Positions 9,621 to 18,149 are shown, counted from the stretch's first letter. The stretch is 36,802 nucleotides of DNA from Candidatus Neoanaerotignum galli (GCA_904381335.1 CAJFIN010000010.1:1-36802); one strand, 5' to 3'. Numbers and translations: made by a program. Notes: generated by a model not told the origin, from the sequence alone.

Positions 9621-9648
9621 TTGACTTTCTAAGAAAAAGGATTATGAT
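9621..9648 (+). promoter_or_regulatory. Promoter of the HMA protein gene
   Basis: TTGACT (9621-9626) and TATGAT (9643-9648) with 16-bp spacing. The operator-like repeat 9655-9676 begins right at the expected transcription start, the usual place for a repressor. Confidence 0.75.
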
Positions 9649-9654
9649 AGAGTT

Positions 9655-9676
9655 ATAAATGAACAATTAATCATAT
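9655..9676. promoter_or_regulatory. Operator-like repeat, copy 1 (ArsR/SmtB-type candidate)
   Basis: A 22-bp element containing TGAACAA and ATCATAT. The same element, 21 of 22 bases identical, is at 9994-10015 before the metal ATPase. It forms an imperfect dyad (TGA...TCA) and resembles, from memory, the TGAACAAATA-containing sites of SmtB/CzrA/CadC-family metal repressors. No such repressor gene is in the window. Confidence 0.65.
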
Positions 9677-9720
9677 GAAAATTTATTGCTCCCCCTTGAT
9701 CCTGAAAGGAGAAATGCCTG

Positions 9721-9939
9721 ATGAAAAAAGCATATAAAATTGATGTAGACTGCGCCAACTGTGCTAACAAGATGGAAGATGCTGCTAAAAAGACCACGGG
9801 TGTCAAAGATGCCATTGTCAATTTCATGACCTTAAAGATGCACGTGGAGTTTGAAGATGGCCAAGATCCAAAAACCGTTATGCAACAAGTTCGTCAAAAC
9901 TGCAAGAAAGTAGAAAGCGATTGTGAAATCTTCCTTTAA
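9721..9939 (+). CDS. Stand-alone heavy-metal-associated (HMA) protein
   Basis: The 72-residue protein is a ferredoxin-like HMA fold with the metal site Cys11-Ala-Asn-Cys14 (DCANCANKME). The C-terminus has two more cysteines (QNCKKVESDCEIF). Such domains bind Zn, Cd, Pb or Cu and deliver the metal to ATPases. The MDCxxC signature of copper chaperones is replaced by VDCANC, which fits Zn/Cd types better (inference). The start has an AAGGAG site. It lies just upstream of a P1B ATPase that lacks this domain, so it probably serves as its separate metal-binding subunit. Confidence 0.9.
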   Translation: MKKAYKIDVDCANCANKMEDAAKKTTGVKDAIVNFMTLKMHVEFEDGQDPKTVMQQVRQNCKKVESDCEIFL

Positions 9940-9953
9940 TGAACCCTCATTGC

Positions 9954-9977
9954 CCCGCCATGAATCAAAATGGCGGG
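9954..9977 (+). terminator. Hairpin between HMA gene and ATPase gene
   Basis: CCCGCCAT and ATGGCGGG form an 8-bp stem with a poor U-tract after it (CCATGTTTTAT). It may be a partial terminator or a processing site that sets different levels of the two proteins. Confidence 0.55.
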
Positions 9978-9993
9978 CCATGTTTTATCGATA

Positions 9994-10015
9994 ATAAATG
10001 AACAAATAATCATAT
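9994..10015. promoter_or_regulatory. Operator-like repeat, copy 2
   Basis: Matches the element at 9655-9676 at 21 of 22 positions (one A/T change in the centre). It is 62 bp before the ATPase start. I see no clear -10/-35 pair for a second promoter beside it. Confidence 0.6.
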
Positions 10016-10076
10016 ATTCATAAATAGAGATTCCTGGCAGACACCCTGCCAACCAGAAGCATAAGGAGGGTTTTCT

Positions 10077-11954
10077 ATGAACCAAAAACAAAAAAAGATG
10101 CTGCTGCGCATCTTCATTGCCGCAGCCATATTAATCCTGCTGCATTTTCTGCCGATCACAGGGGCGGTACGGTTTGTATGCTATATGGTTCCCTATCTGG
10201 TCGTAGGCTATGACATTCTCATCAAAGCGGCCAAAGGCATAAAAAACCATCAAGTCTTTGATGAATGTTTCCTGATGTCCATTGCCACCATTGGGGCCAT
10301 TGCCCTTGCTTTATATGAACAAAGCGGCGATTATACCGAGGCCATTGCCGTTATGCTTTTTTACCAAATTGGCGAATGGTTCCAAAGCTATGCCGTAGGT
10401 AAAAGTCGCCGGAACATCAGCGAGCTGATGGATATCCGGCCCGACCATGCCAACATCGAACAAGACGGCGCCCTGGTACAGGTGGATCCCGATGAGGTGG
10501 AAATAGGCAGCATCATCGTGGTGCAGCCCGGAGAAAAAATTCCCATTGACGGTATGATTGTGGAAGGAACCACCACACTAAATACCTCTGCCCTCACTGG
10601 CGAAAGCCTGCCCCAAGATGTGGGGATTGGAGATGAAGCCCTCAGCGGCTGCATCAATTTAACCGGATTAATTAAGATCAAAACCACCAAGGAGTTTGGA
10701 GAATCCACCGTCTCTAAAATCCTGGATCTCGTGGAAAATGCCAGCTCTCGCAAGTCCAGGTCGGAAGACTTCATCACGAAATTTGCTCGGATCTATACTC
10801 CTGCTGTCTGCTATGCCGCCCTGGCCCTGGCTGTTTTACCTCCTTTGGTGCAGCTCCTTATGGGCGTTCCAGCTCAGTGGGATAATTGGACCTATCGCGC
10901 CTTGACCTTTCTAGTCATCAGCTGCCCCTGCGCGCTGGTCATCAGTATTCCCCTCAGCTTTTTTGCTGGCATCGGCGGGGCCAGCCATGAAGGCATCCTT
11001 ATTAAAGGCTCCAACTATCTGGAGACCCTTTCTAAGGCCAAAATCCTGGTGTTTGATAAAACTGGCACCCTGACTCAAGGCATTTTTGAAGTCGTGGATA
11101 TTCACCATAATGCCCTGGAAAATGAAACCTTGCTGGAATATGCTGCGTTAGCGGAAAGCGCGTCCTCTCATCCCATCAGTAAAAGCATTCAAAAAGCCTA
11201 TGGTAAAACCCTGGACCGCACCCGGGTTTCAGACATCCAAGAACAAAGCGGCAAAGGAGTCGTGGCTCGAGTGGACGGCCATACTGTGGCTGCCGGTAAC
11301 GACAAGCTGATGGCATCGCTCGGCATTCAGGCCATTGCTTGCCATACTGCCGGCACCATCATCCACCTGGCCATTGATGGCGCATATGCTGGCCATATCG
11401 TCATTGCCGATGTAATCAAACCCCACGCGAAAGAAGCCATCGCTGCTTTGAAACAGGCTGGCGTGAAAGAAACGGTGATGCTCACCGGCGATCGGAAGGC
11501 CGTGGCCGATGCTGTTGCCAAAGACTTAGGTATAGACCATGTCTATAGTGAGCTGCTGCCTGCAGATAAAGTGAAAAAAGTAGAAGAACTGCTGGAGAAA
11601 AAATCGCCCAAAGAGAAACTCGTCTTTGTGGGCGATGGCATCAATGATGCGCCTGTGCTGCGCCGCAGCGACATTGGCATTGCCATGGGCGCCATGGGTT
11701 CTGATGCCGCCATCGAAGCCGCCGATGTGGTATTGATGGATGATGATCCGGCCAAAATTGCCCTGGCCATCCGTATCTCTCGCAAATGCCTGTCTATTGT
11801 ATATCAAAATACGGTTTTTGCCATTGCCGTCAAATTCATTTGCCTAGTTTTAGGCGCCTTGGGTCTGACTAATATGTGGGTGGCGATTTTCGCCGATGTG
11901 GGTGTGATGGTTTTGGCTGTGCTAAACGCCATTCGCGCTTTATTAATCCGCTGA
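10077..11954 (+). CDS. Heavy-metal-translocating P-type ATPase (Zn/Cd/Pb type), without N-terminal HMA domain
   Basis: The 625-residue protein is a P1B-type efflux pump in the cytoplasmic membrane. Seen: N-terminal hydrophobic helices immediately after the start, TGES in the A domain, the transmembrane metal site Cys283-Pro-Cys285, phosphorylated Asp327 in DKTGTLT, the SSHP motif and GDGINDAP. The last helix (MWVAIFADVGVMVLAVLNAIRALL) carries the Asp of the P1B-2 group (ZntA/CadA), so Zn, Cd or Pb is the likely cargo. Most ZntA/CadA proteins have an HMA domain before the first helix; this one has none, and the HMA protein is encoded separately upstream. The ribosome site is AAGGAGG. Confidence 0.94.
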   Translation: MNQKQKKMLLRIFIAAAILILLHFLPITGAVRFVCYMVPYLVVGYDILIKAAKGIKNHQVFDECFLMSIATIGAIALALYEQSGDYTEAIAVMLFYQIGEWFQSYAVGKSRRNISELMDIRPDHANIEQDGALVQVDPDEVEIGSIIVVQPGEKIPIDGMIVEGTTTLNTSALTGESLPQDVGIGDEALSGCINLTGLIKIKTTKEFGESTVSKILDLVENASSRKSRSEDFITKFARIYTPAVCYAALALAVLPPLVQLLMGVPAQWDNWTYRALTFLVISCPCALVISIPLSFFAGIGGASHEGILIKGSNYLETLSKAKILVFDKTGTLTQGIFEVVDIHHNALENETLLEYAALAESASSHPISKSIQKAYGKTLDRTRVSDIQEQSGKGVVARVDGHTVAAGNDKLMASLGIQAIACHTAGTIIHLAIDGAYAGHIVIADVIKPHAKEAIAALKQAGVKETVMLTGDRKAVADAVAKDLGIDHVYSELLPADKVKKVEELLEKKSPKEKLVFVGDGINDAPVLRRSDIGIAMGAMGSDAAIEAADVVLMDDDPAKIALAIRISRKCLSIVYQNTVFAIAVKFICLVLGALGLTNMWVAIFADVGVMVLAVLNAIRALLIR

Positions 11955-11962
11955 TCTTTCTT

Positions 11963-11992
11963 GCCTCCAGATTTTTTTACTGGAGGCTTTTT
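11963..11992 (+). terminator. Intrinsic terminator of the metal ATPase
   Basis: GCCTCCAG and CTGGAGGC with an AT-rich loop and a run of T. Apart from this and the promoter at 12115-12143, the 336-bp gap up to 12290 shows nothing recognisable. Confidence 0.88.
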
Positions 11993-12114
11993 ATGATGGT
12001 TAGAACCCTCGTTTCATCATCCCCCAATGGATGCAAAACCTTTCTAAAATCAGCCCCCGTCTAAAGTCTGCTTCTTCCCTCTTTAGACAATCCATATTCG
12101 TTTATTTTGCCTGT

Positions 12115-12143
12115 TTGTGCTTTTTCTTCCCTCATGATACAAT
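12115..12143 (+). promoter_or_regulatory. Possible promoter of the HAD gene
   Basis: TTGTGC (12115-12120) and TACAAT (12138-12143) with 17-bp spacing; the -10 is good and the -35 weak. The leader would be about 140 nt. Confidence 0.5.
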
Positions 12144-12290
12144 CATCCTAGATCTTACAAACCTTTACCAACCTGAAATAAAATACCTCCCTTTTATTTC
12201 CCCTGGAAATGACATGGCCTGCTAGAGAAAAGCGCCTGATGTGAGCAAACGCCCTCGAAAACGATGAAATAAAACCGAAAGGAGCACCTC

Positions 12291-13199
12291 ATGGCTAATA
12301 TTATTGCGGTGATTTGGGATTGTGACAAGACCCTTGTGGATGGTTATATGCAGGACCCGATTTTTGAAGAATATGGCATCAATGCCTCAGCGTTTTGGAA
12401 AGAAGTGAATGCAAAACCGAAGGAGTACGAAAAAAGTGGCATTCGCGTCAACAAAGATACCTACTATTTGAACCACTTTATCAAATGCGCGCACAATGGC
12501 ACCTTAAAGGGGTTGAGCAACAAAAAACTCCGGGAATATGGTGCCAAGCAAAAGTTTTATAGCGGCATCCCTGAAATATTTGAAAAGACCAAGCAAATGT
12601 TCAAGAAGGATAAAAGCTATGCAGAGTATGGCATTCAGGTGGAGCATTACATTGTCAGCACCGGCTTTGCCGAAATCATTCGCGGCAGCAAACTGATGCC
12701 ATTTGTCGATGGCATATGGGGATGCGAGCTTTTGGAAACGCCGGATAAAGACGGCAATCTGGTGATTGGCGAAGTCCTATATACCATTGACAACACCACC
12801 AAAACCCGGGCCCTGTTTGAAATCAATAAAGGGATCGGAAAAATCGAAGGAATCGAAGTGAATTCGAAAATTCCTGAAACAAACCGGCGAGTACACTTTC
12901 AAAATATGATTTATATCGCCGATGGCCCCAGCGATATTCCAGCGTTTTCCGTAATCAAGAAAAATGGTGGCGCCACCTTTGCTATCTATCCCAAAGGTGA
13001 TGTAAAAGCCATGCAGCAAGTGGAGCAAATGCGCGAAGACGGCCGGGTGGATATGTATGCAGAAGCAGACTATTCTGAAGGGACAACGGCCTATCTATGG
13101 ATCACCAACCGGATTCAGAAGATGGCAGATGCCATTCGCGACTCGGAAAAAGCAAAAATCACCAGTTCTGCTTCCCGAGTGCCCCATCATTTGATCTAA
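12291..13199 (+). CDS. HAD-superfamily phosphatase-like protein
   Basis: The 302-residue protein has the HAD motif I WDCDKTLVDG (nucleophile Asp in DxD, residues about 10-12), a motif II Ser/Thr in YIVSTGFAEI, and motif IV DGPSDIPAF with the acidic Mg site. A long alpha-helical cap lies between motifs I and II. Known HAD proteins of this type are phosphatases or phosphotransferases in the cytoplasm; the substrate cannot be read from the sequence. It stands alone, with a GAAAGGAG site before the start and no clear terminator after it. Confidence 0.85.
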   Translation: MANIIAVIWDCDKTLVDGYMQDPIFEEYGINASAFWKEVNAKPKEYEKSGIRVNKDTYYLNHFIKCAHNGTLKGLSNKKLREYGAKQKFYSGIPEIFEKTKQMFKKDKSYAEYGIQVEHYIVSTGFAEIIRGSKLMPFVDGIWGCELLETPDKDGNLVIGEVLYTIDNTTKTRALFEINKGIGKIEGIEVNSKIPETNRRVHFQNMIYIADGPSDIPAFSVIKKNGGATFAIYPKGDVKAMQQVEQMREDGRVDMYAEADYSEGTTAYLWITNRIQKMADAIRDSEKAKITSSASRVPHHLI

Positions 13200-13356
13200 G
13201 GCATCATCTGCCGTAATCATCAGCGCCCGAAAGCACCGTACAATTCTTGGCCTTCGGGTGCTGCGCTCTGCTTTCTGTCCTCTCCGCCTCAAACATCAAA
13301 CTATCGTATATACACACCTGTGTTAGGCTGAAACAACCGCCGTGATAAATGCGGAC

Positions 13357-13389
13357 AAAAAAAGGAGCCAGCGATACCACGCTTGCTCC
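13357..13389 (-). terminator. Terminator of tRNA-Ala
   Basis: On the minus strand GGAGC and GCTCC (with inner AGCG/CGCT) are followed by seven T, just 9 bases after the tRNA 3' end. Confidence 0.9.
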
Positions 13390-13397
13390 AATGGTAC

Positions 13398-13470
13398 TGG
13401 ACCCAAAGGGACTTGAACCCTCGACCTTTCGGATGCGAACCGAACGCTCTCCCAACTGAGCTATGGGCCC
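13398..13470 (-). tRNA. tRNA-Ala (anticodon CGC)
   Basis: A 73-nt cloverleaf on the minus strand with a GGGCCCA/TGGGTCC acceptor stem holding the G3-U70 pair that identifies alanine tRNAs, anticodon stem TTCGG/CCGAA with loop TTCGCAT (anticodon CGC, codon GCG), and T arm GAGGG/CCCTT. The discriminator is A. The CCA end is not encoded directly after it. A terminator follows. Confidence 0.95.
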
Positions 13471-13586
13471 ATACTGCTTATGATAAAACAAAATCAGAAA
13501 AATCCAGCCATGGCAGACCGCCCAAAAGACACCTCCAGGATAAACCATCTCACCAAACGGCCCCTCTACCTTCTTTTTATCTATTT

Positions 13587-13615
13587 ATGATATCAACCTT
13601 TACGCCTGCTGTCAA
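13587..13615 (-). promoter_or_regulatory. Promoter of tRNA-Ala
   Basis: TTGACA (13610-13615) and TATCAT (13587-13592), 17-bp spacing. The leader to the mature tRNA would be about 110 nt, long for a tRNA; a closer promoter cannot be excluded. The rest of 13200-13776 has no gene that I can support. Confidence 0.7.
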
Positions 13616-13776
13616 GTGCCAACCCCATCAATAAAACCAACCCTTCTTGAGCAAGATTTCCTTATTCCGTACAGCAAAAGGGAGATAATCCAGGGTTTTA
13701 AATTATCCCATGTACCGTCAAACAATACCCGCTTCTGCTTTCTTTCCCCGATTCCTTCTTTTCGTAAATTTTCCAA

Positions 13777-13810
13777 GAAAAAACCGCTGTCTCCATAGGA
13801 AACAACGGTT
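13777..13810 (-). terminator. Terminator of the ABC exporter operon
   Basis: A 13-bp stem with G-U pairs (outer AACCG/CGGTT) and a T-run on the minus strand, 20 bp after the last stop codon. Confidence 0.88.
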
Positions 13811-13829
13811 TTTCTTTTGTTTGCTTAAA

Positions 13830-15704
13830 TTACTCCAGCTCAAATGCACCCGTATACAACTGGTAATACTGCCCTTTCAAGGCTATCAGTTCGTCATGGT
13901 TACCCCGTTCCAGGATATGGCCATTGGCCATAACCATAATCAAATCGGAATTTTGAATGGTGGAAAGCCGATGGGCAATCACAAATACCGTCCGGCCTTT
14001 CATCAGGGCATCCATACCCTTTTGCACCAGATACTCCGTTCGGGTATCAATGCTGCTAGTTGCTTCATCCAGCACCATTACCGGTGGATCAGCCACTGCC
14101 GCCCGGGCAATATTCAACAGCTGCCGCTGGCCTTGAGAAAGCTCAGCGCCGTCCCCGGTAATCATCGTCTGATATCCATTGGGCAGACGTGTGATAAAGC
14201 TGTCTGCATTGGCTAGTTGAGCTGCTGCAATACAATCTTCATCCGTGGCGTCCAAACGGCCATAGCGAATGTTTTCCATGATCGTGCCCGTAAAGAGGTG
14301 GGTATCCTGCAGCACCATGCCCAATGCCTGCCGCAAAGACGGCTTTTGGATTCGGCTGATATCAATACCATCATAAGAGATGGTACCGCCTTGGATGTCA
14401 TAAAACCGGTTCAGCAGATTGGTGATGGTAGTCTTACCAGCGCCTGTATGGCCCACCAGTGCCACTTTTTCGCCAGGTTTGGCTTCGGCAGATATATCCG
14501 TTAAGATCTGCTTGCCAGGCACATAACTAAAGTCCACATGGCTTAGCACCACATCCCCTTTCAAGGGAACATAACGGTATTGACCATTTTCCGGCACCTT
14601 CCAAGCCCATTTTTCGCTGTGCTTTTGGGTTTCCTGAAGTTTGCCGTCCACCATTTCCACATTCACCAGTGTGACATCGCCTTGATCCTGCTCCGGCATT
14701 TCATCCATCAAAGTAAAGATACGCCGGGCGCCAGCCAGTGCCATGACCACAGAGTTTGCCTGCTGGGAAATCTGGCTGACGGGCATAGCGAAGGAACGGG
14801 TCAGCTGCAAGAAAGAGGCAATTGCCCCTAGCGTCAAGCCGCTGATGCCATTTACAGCCATCAAACCACCAACAATGGCCACTAAGGCATACATCAAGTT
14901 GCCCAGGTTAGCCATAATGGGCATCATCATATTGGCATAACGGTTTGCATTATCGGCGCTATCGCACAGCTGGTCATTTAAGGCAGTAAAGTCTGCGATA
15001 TTCTTTTCCTCATGATTAAATACCTTTACTACTTTCTGCCCATCCATCATTTCTTCGATATAGCCATTGACCGTACCAAGGTCTTTTTGCTGGCGTACGA
15101 AATAAAATCCGCTTCGTCCGCCAATCACCCGTGCCACCAGCACCATCAAAACCACCAGGGCAATCACCAGCAGTGTCAACAGCACCGACCGGGTCAACAT
15201 AGCGAAAAATACGCTGACAATGGTGATCAAGGAAGAAAACGCCATGGGTAAACTTTGGGTAATCATCTGCCGCAAAGTATCCGTATCGTTGGTATAACAG
15301 CTCATGATATCGCCGAACGAATGGGTGTCAAAATAGGAAATCGGCAGTTCCTGCATCTTTGCAAACATCTCATCCCGGATTTCTTTCAGCACACCCTGGG
15401 CAATGGTCACCATCGATCGGTTATATAATAGATTGGCTGCCGCCCCAATATAGTAGATCAATGCCATTTGCGCAATCGCGCCGACCAGGGGCCCAAAATT
15501 CGGGTTGGACTGGCCAATCAGCGGCGTAATATATTGGTCGATCAGCGTTTGAATGAACAAAGAGCCGATGACAGAAGCCAGGGAACTGACAACGATCCCG
15601 ATAAGCACCAATACAATGGCTTTTTTATGCGGCTTATAAATATAGCCCATCAGCCGTTTGGCTGCCACCATATCCAAAGGGACGCTTTTTTTCTTTTCAG
15701 CCAT
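13830..15704 (-). CDS. ABC exporter, half-transporter B (consensus ATPase site)
   Basis: The 624-residue protein has a six-helix membrane domain (about residues 25-330) and a C-terminal ATPase with Walker A GHTGAGKTT, signature LSQGQRQ, Walker B MVLDEATSS with the catalytic Glu, and the H-loop AHRLST. It pairs with the gene upstream to form a heterodimeric exporter of the TM287/288 or LmrCD kind, usually for drugs, lipids or peptides. I chose ATG 15704 because AAAGGGG lies 9 bp before it; the ATG at 15713 has no spacing to that site. The start overlaps the previous gene by 8 bp, showing coupling. Confidence 0.92.
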   Translation of the reverse strand: MAEKKKSVPLDMVAAKRLMGYIYKPHKKAIVLVLIGIVVSSLASVIGSLFIQTLIDQYITPLIGQSNPNFGPLVGAIAQMALIYYIGAAANLLYNRSMVTIAQGVLKEIRDEMFAKMQELPISYFDTHSFGDIMSCYTNDTDTLRQMITQSLPMAFSSLITIVSVFFAMLTRSVLLTLLVIALVVLMVLVARVIGGRSGFYFVRQQKDLGTVNGYIEEMMDGQKVVKVFNHEEKNIADFTALNDQLCDSADNANRYANMMMPIMANLGNLMYALVAIVGGLMAVNGISGLTLGAIASFLQLTRSFAMPVSQISQQANSVVMALAGARRIFTLMDEMPEQDQGDVTLVNVEMVDGKLQETQKHSEKWAWKVPENGQYRYVPLKGDVVLSHVDFSYVPGKQILTDISAEAKPGEKVALVGHTGAGKTTITNLLNRFYDIQGGTISYDGIDISRIQKPSLRQALGMVLQDTHLFTGTIMENIRYGRLDATDEDCIAAAQLANADSFITRLPNGYQTMITGDGAELSQGQRQLLNIARAAVADPPVMVLDEATSSIDTRTEYLVQKGMDALMKGRTVFVIAHRLSTIQNSDLIMVMANGHILERGNHDELIALKGQYYQLYTGAFELE

Positions 15705-17448
15705 TGTTGTCATCCCCTTTCTGCTGAGATTGATATACTTCTTGATAAATACTGCACCGAGTCAACAATTCTTCATGGGTGCCTTGATCCACAATTTTGC
15801 CGTCATCCAGCACCAAAATCATATCTGCCTGTTCCACAGAGGAAATCCGCTGAGCAATGATGATCTTGGTGATATCTGGGATCTCTTCGGCAAATGCCTG
15901 CCGGATCAGCGCATCGGTCCGCGTATCTACGGCGCTGGTGGAGTCATCCAAAATCAAGATCTTTGGCTGCTTTAACAGTGCCCGGGCAATACAGAGACGC
16001 TGTTTTTGCCCGCCGGATACATTGCTGCCGCCCTGTTCAATATACGTTTCATAACCATCTGGGAATTTTTGAATAAACTCATCGGCCTGGGCCAACTGAC
16101 AAGCATGGCGCATTTGCACCTTATCTGCATTGGGGTCGCCCCACCGCAAGTTTTCCGCAATGGTACCTGAAAACAGCACATTTTTTTGCAGCACCATACT
16201 AACTGCATCTCGGAGCGTTTGAATATCATACTCCCGCACATCATGGCCACCCACCAGAACTCGGCCGCCCGTGGCATCATACAGCCGCGGAATCAGCTGA
16301 ACCAATGTGGTTTTTGCAGAGCCAGTGCCGCCGATAATACCCACGGTGGCCCCGGAAGGAATGGTCAAGTTCACATCTGACAACGCATTCTTTCCTCCGC
16401 CATAACTAAAAGAAGTATGGTCGAAAACGATCTCGCCATTTGGTACATGCATCAAAGGCTGTGTTGGATTTGTGATGGTAGGCTCTTCTTGCAGCACTTG
16501 GGCAATACGTTCCCCAGAAGATCGCGCCATGGTAATCATTACAAACACCATAGAGATCATCATCAAGCTAATGAGGATCTGTGTAGCATAGCTCAACAGG
16601 CTCATCAATTGGCCCGTAGTCAATGCTGTTCCCACAAAGCCGGGCAAAGAGCCATTTACGATGTAGCGGGCGCCGACATAACATAAGAAAAGAATTACGG
16701 TATAAATGGCTACCTGCATACAGGGGCTATTAAAAGCCAACAGCCGCTCTGCTTTTGAAAACACCCGATAAATCTCATCAGAAACACCCTGAAATTTCTC
16801 TTTTTCTTTTTCTCCACGCACAAAGGATTTTACCACACGGATGCCCAACAGGTTTTCCTGTACCACCTCGTTGAGCCGGTCATACGTATGAAACACTCGC
16901 GTAAAGAGGGGGTGTGCTTTTTTCGTAATCACAGCCAGTGCCACTGCCAACAGAGGGATCACCACTAAGTAGACCGCCGCCAGCTGCAAATGGATCGAAC
17001 ATGTCATCACCAGGGCACAAATCAGCATCACCGGGGCCCGTACTGCAATCCGGATGATCATCATAAAGGCCATCTGTAAGTTGGTGACATCGGTGGTCAT
17101 ACGGGTCACTAAGCCAGAAGTAGAAAAGTGGTCAATATTGGCAAAGGAAAACGTCTGCACCCGTTCAAACTCTTTTTGACGCAAGTTTCGGCCAAACCGA
17201 GACGCGGCCTTGGCGGAAAAAATGCCGGCAAACATCCCGCATAAAAGGCTGCATCCTGCACAAATCACCAAAAGCAACCCGATCCGTAAGATATAATCCA
17301 TATCGCCTAGGTTGATCCCATTATCAATGATCTTGGACATCAAAAATGGGATAAGGATTTCCAAAACCACCTCGCCCACCACAAAAACCGGCGTCAGGAT
17401 CGTTGCCCGCTTGGCATCGCCGATACAGGAGAGCAATGTTTTAATCAT
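15697..17448 (-). CDS. ABC exporter, half-transporter A (degenerate ATPase site)
   Basis: The 583-residue protein has six membrane helices and an ATPase domain with signature VSGGQKQR. Two changes are visible: Walker A reads GGTGSAKTT (Ala in place of the Gly before Lys), and Walker B reads ILILDDSTSA (Asp in place of the catalytic Glu). This is the known pattern of the degenerate half in heterodimeric exporters, so one of the two ATP sites is expected to be non-hydrolysing. ATG 17448 was chosen because AAAGGAGG lies 8 bp before it; the longer reading to 17475 has no such site. It overlaps the MarR gene by 8 bp. Confidence 0.92.
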   Translation of the reverse strand: MIKTLLSCIGDAKRATILTPVFVVGEVVLEILIPFLMSKIIDNGINLGDMDYILRIGLLLVICAGCSLLCGMFAGIFSAKAASRFGRNLRQKEFERVQTFSFANIDHFSTSGLVTRMTTDVTNLQMAFMMIIRIAVRAPVMLICALVMTCSIHLQLAAVYLVVIPLLAVALAVITKKAHPLFTRVFHTYDRLNEVVQENLLGIRVVKSFVRGEKEKEKFQGVSDEIYRVFSKAERLLAFNSPCMQVAIYTVILFLCYVGARYIVNGSLPGFVGTALTTGQLMSLLSYATQILISLMMISMVFVMITMARSSGERIAQVLQEEPTITNPTQPLMHVPNGEIVFDHTSFSYGGGKNALSDVNLTIPSGATVGIIGGTGSAKTTLVQLIPRLYDATGGRVLVGGHDVREYDIQTLRDAVSMVLQKNVLFSGTIAENLRWGDPNADKVQMRHACQLAQADEFIQKFPDGYETYIEQGGSNVSGGQKQRLCIARALLKQPKILILDDSTSAVDTRTDALIRQAFAEEIPDITKIIIAQRISSVEQADMILVLDDGKIVDQGTHEELLTRCSIYQEVYQSQQKGDDNNG

Positions 17449-17932
17449 GAATGATACCTCCTTTTGTTGCCGCATCAGTCAAAGGAGAGGACTGGGCACA
17501 AGTGATGTTGTCCTCCAGGCGCTGCAAAAGCTGAGCAAGCTGCTGAATCTGCGCCTTGGTTAACCCCTGCTCCAACAACGCTTCCATTTGGCGGGCATTT
17601 TCTTCAATCTGCCCCAACAGCTTTTCTGCTTCTGCTGTCAAACATAAGCGCTTGAGCCGCCCATCCCCAGCAAAAGGGACCCGAAAAAGCAGCCCTTTTT
17701 TCTCCATCAACTGCACCAACCCTGATGCAGTGGAGCGCCGGATAGAAAAGGCTTTTTCCAGGTCCCGCTGGAACACATCCCCTTTACGGCTGCGATAATG
17801 GACGAAGATAATAATCATACGCTGCATATACGTCAGATTTTCGCCCTGAAAATAAAGGGGGATATGGTTGATACGGCGGTCCAATAAATTGGAGACCCTA
17901 TGGATCTGCCGGCCCAACGTCAATTGCTCCAT
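17441..17932 (-). CDS. MarR-family regulator of the ABC exporter
   Basis: The 163-residue protein has the winged-helix core GDVFQRDLEKAFSIRRSTASGLVQLMEKKGLLFRVP and a wing (AGDGRLKRLCLTAEA), with long dimerisation helices on both ends. MarR proteins usually repress a drug-export operon until a ligand binds. It is the first gene of a three-gene operon with coupled starts, and an inverted repeat lies at its promoter, so auto-repression is likely (inference). Confidence 0.93.
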   Translation of the reverse strand: MEQLTLGRQIHRVSNLLDRRINHIPLYFQGENLTYMQRMIIIFVHYRSRKGDVFQRDLEKAFSIRRSTASGLVQLMEKKGLLFRVPFAGDGRLKRLCLTAEAEKLLGQIEENARQMEALLEQGLTKAQIQQLAQLLQRLEDNITCAQSSPLTDAATKGGIIHD

Positions 17933-17949
17933 AAAGATCCTCTCCTTTT

Positions 17950-17967
17950 TTGTTAGCTAACTAACAA
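17950..17967. promoter_or_regulatory. MarR operator candidate
   Basis: TTGTTAG-N4-CTAACAA, a perfect 7-bp inverted repeat of 18 bp in all, with an inner GTTAGCTAAC palindrome. It lies just after the expected transcription start of the MarR/ABC operon. Confidence 0.8.
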
Positions 17968-17977
17968 CTGTAGTTTC

Positions 17978-18006
17978 ATTATAGGAGACAAAAATTCAAT
18001 TGTCAA
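17978..18006 (-). promoter_or_regulatory. Consensus promoter of the MarR/ABC operon
   Basis: TTGACA (18001-18006) and TATAAT (17978-17983) with exactly 17 bp, a perfect match. A strong promoter covered by an operator fits a tightly repressed, inducible operon. Confidence 0.9.
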
Positions 18007-18118
18007 TCCAATTCCTGTCAGATTCTTTTGAACATTTTGTGAACAATCTGCCCTCCATCCAACCATAAAAATTCGGTGTCCTAACCGCCATCATTTTCCC
18101 TTCTCGCCAATCAAACCA

Positions 18119-18149
18119 GAAAAAAAATCCCGGCGCCAAAAGGGCCGGG
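18119..18149 (-). terminator. Intrinsic terminator in the VanW-MarR gap
   Basis: CCCGGC and GCCGGG stem followed by A and eight T on the minus strand. It ends either a long VanW 3' UTR or the short transcript proposed at 18119-18284. Confidence 0.85.

Noticed and set aside
13204-13548. Minus-strand ORF of 114 residues containing GPIAQLGERSVRIRKVEGSSPFG
   Set aside because: This is a translation of the tRNA-Ala gene, a well-known false protein in annotations.
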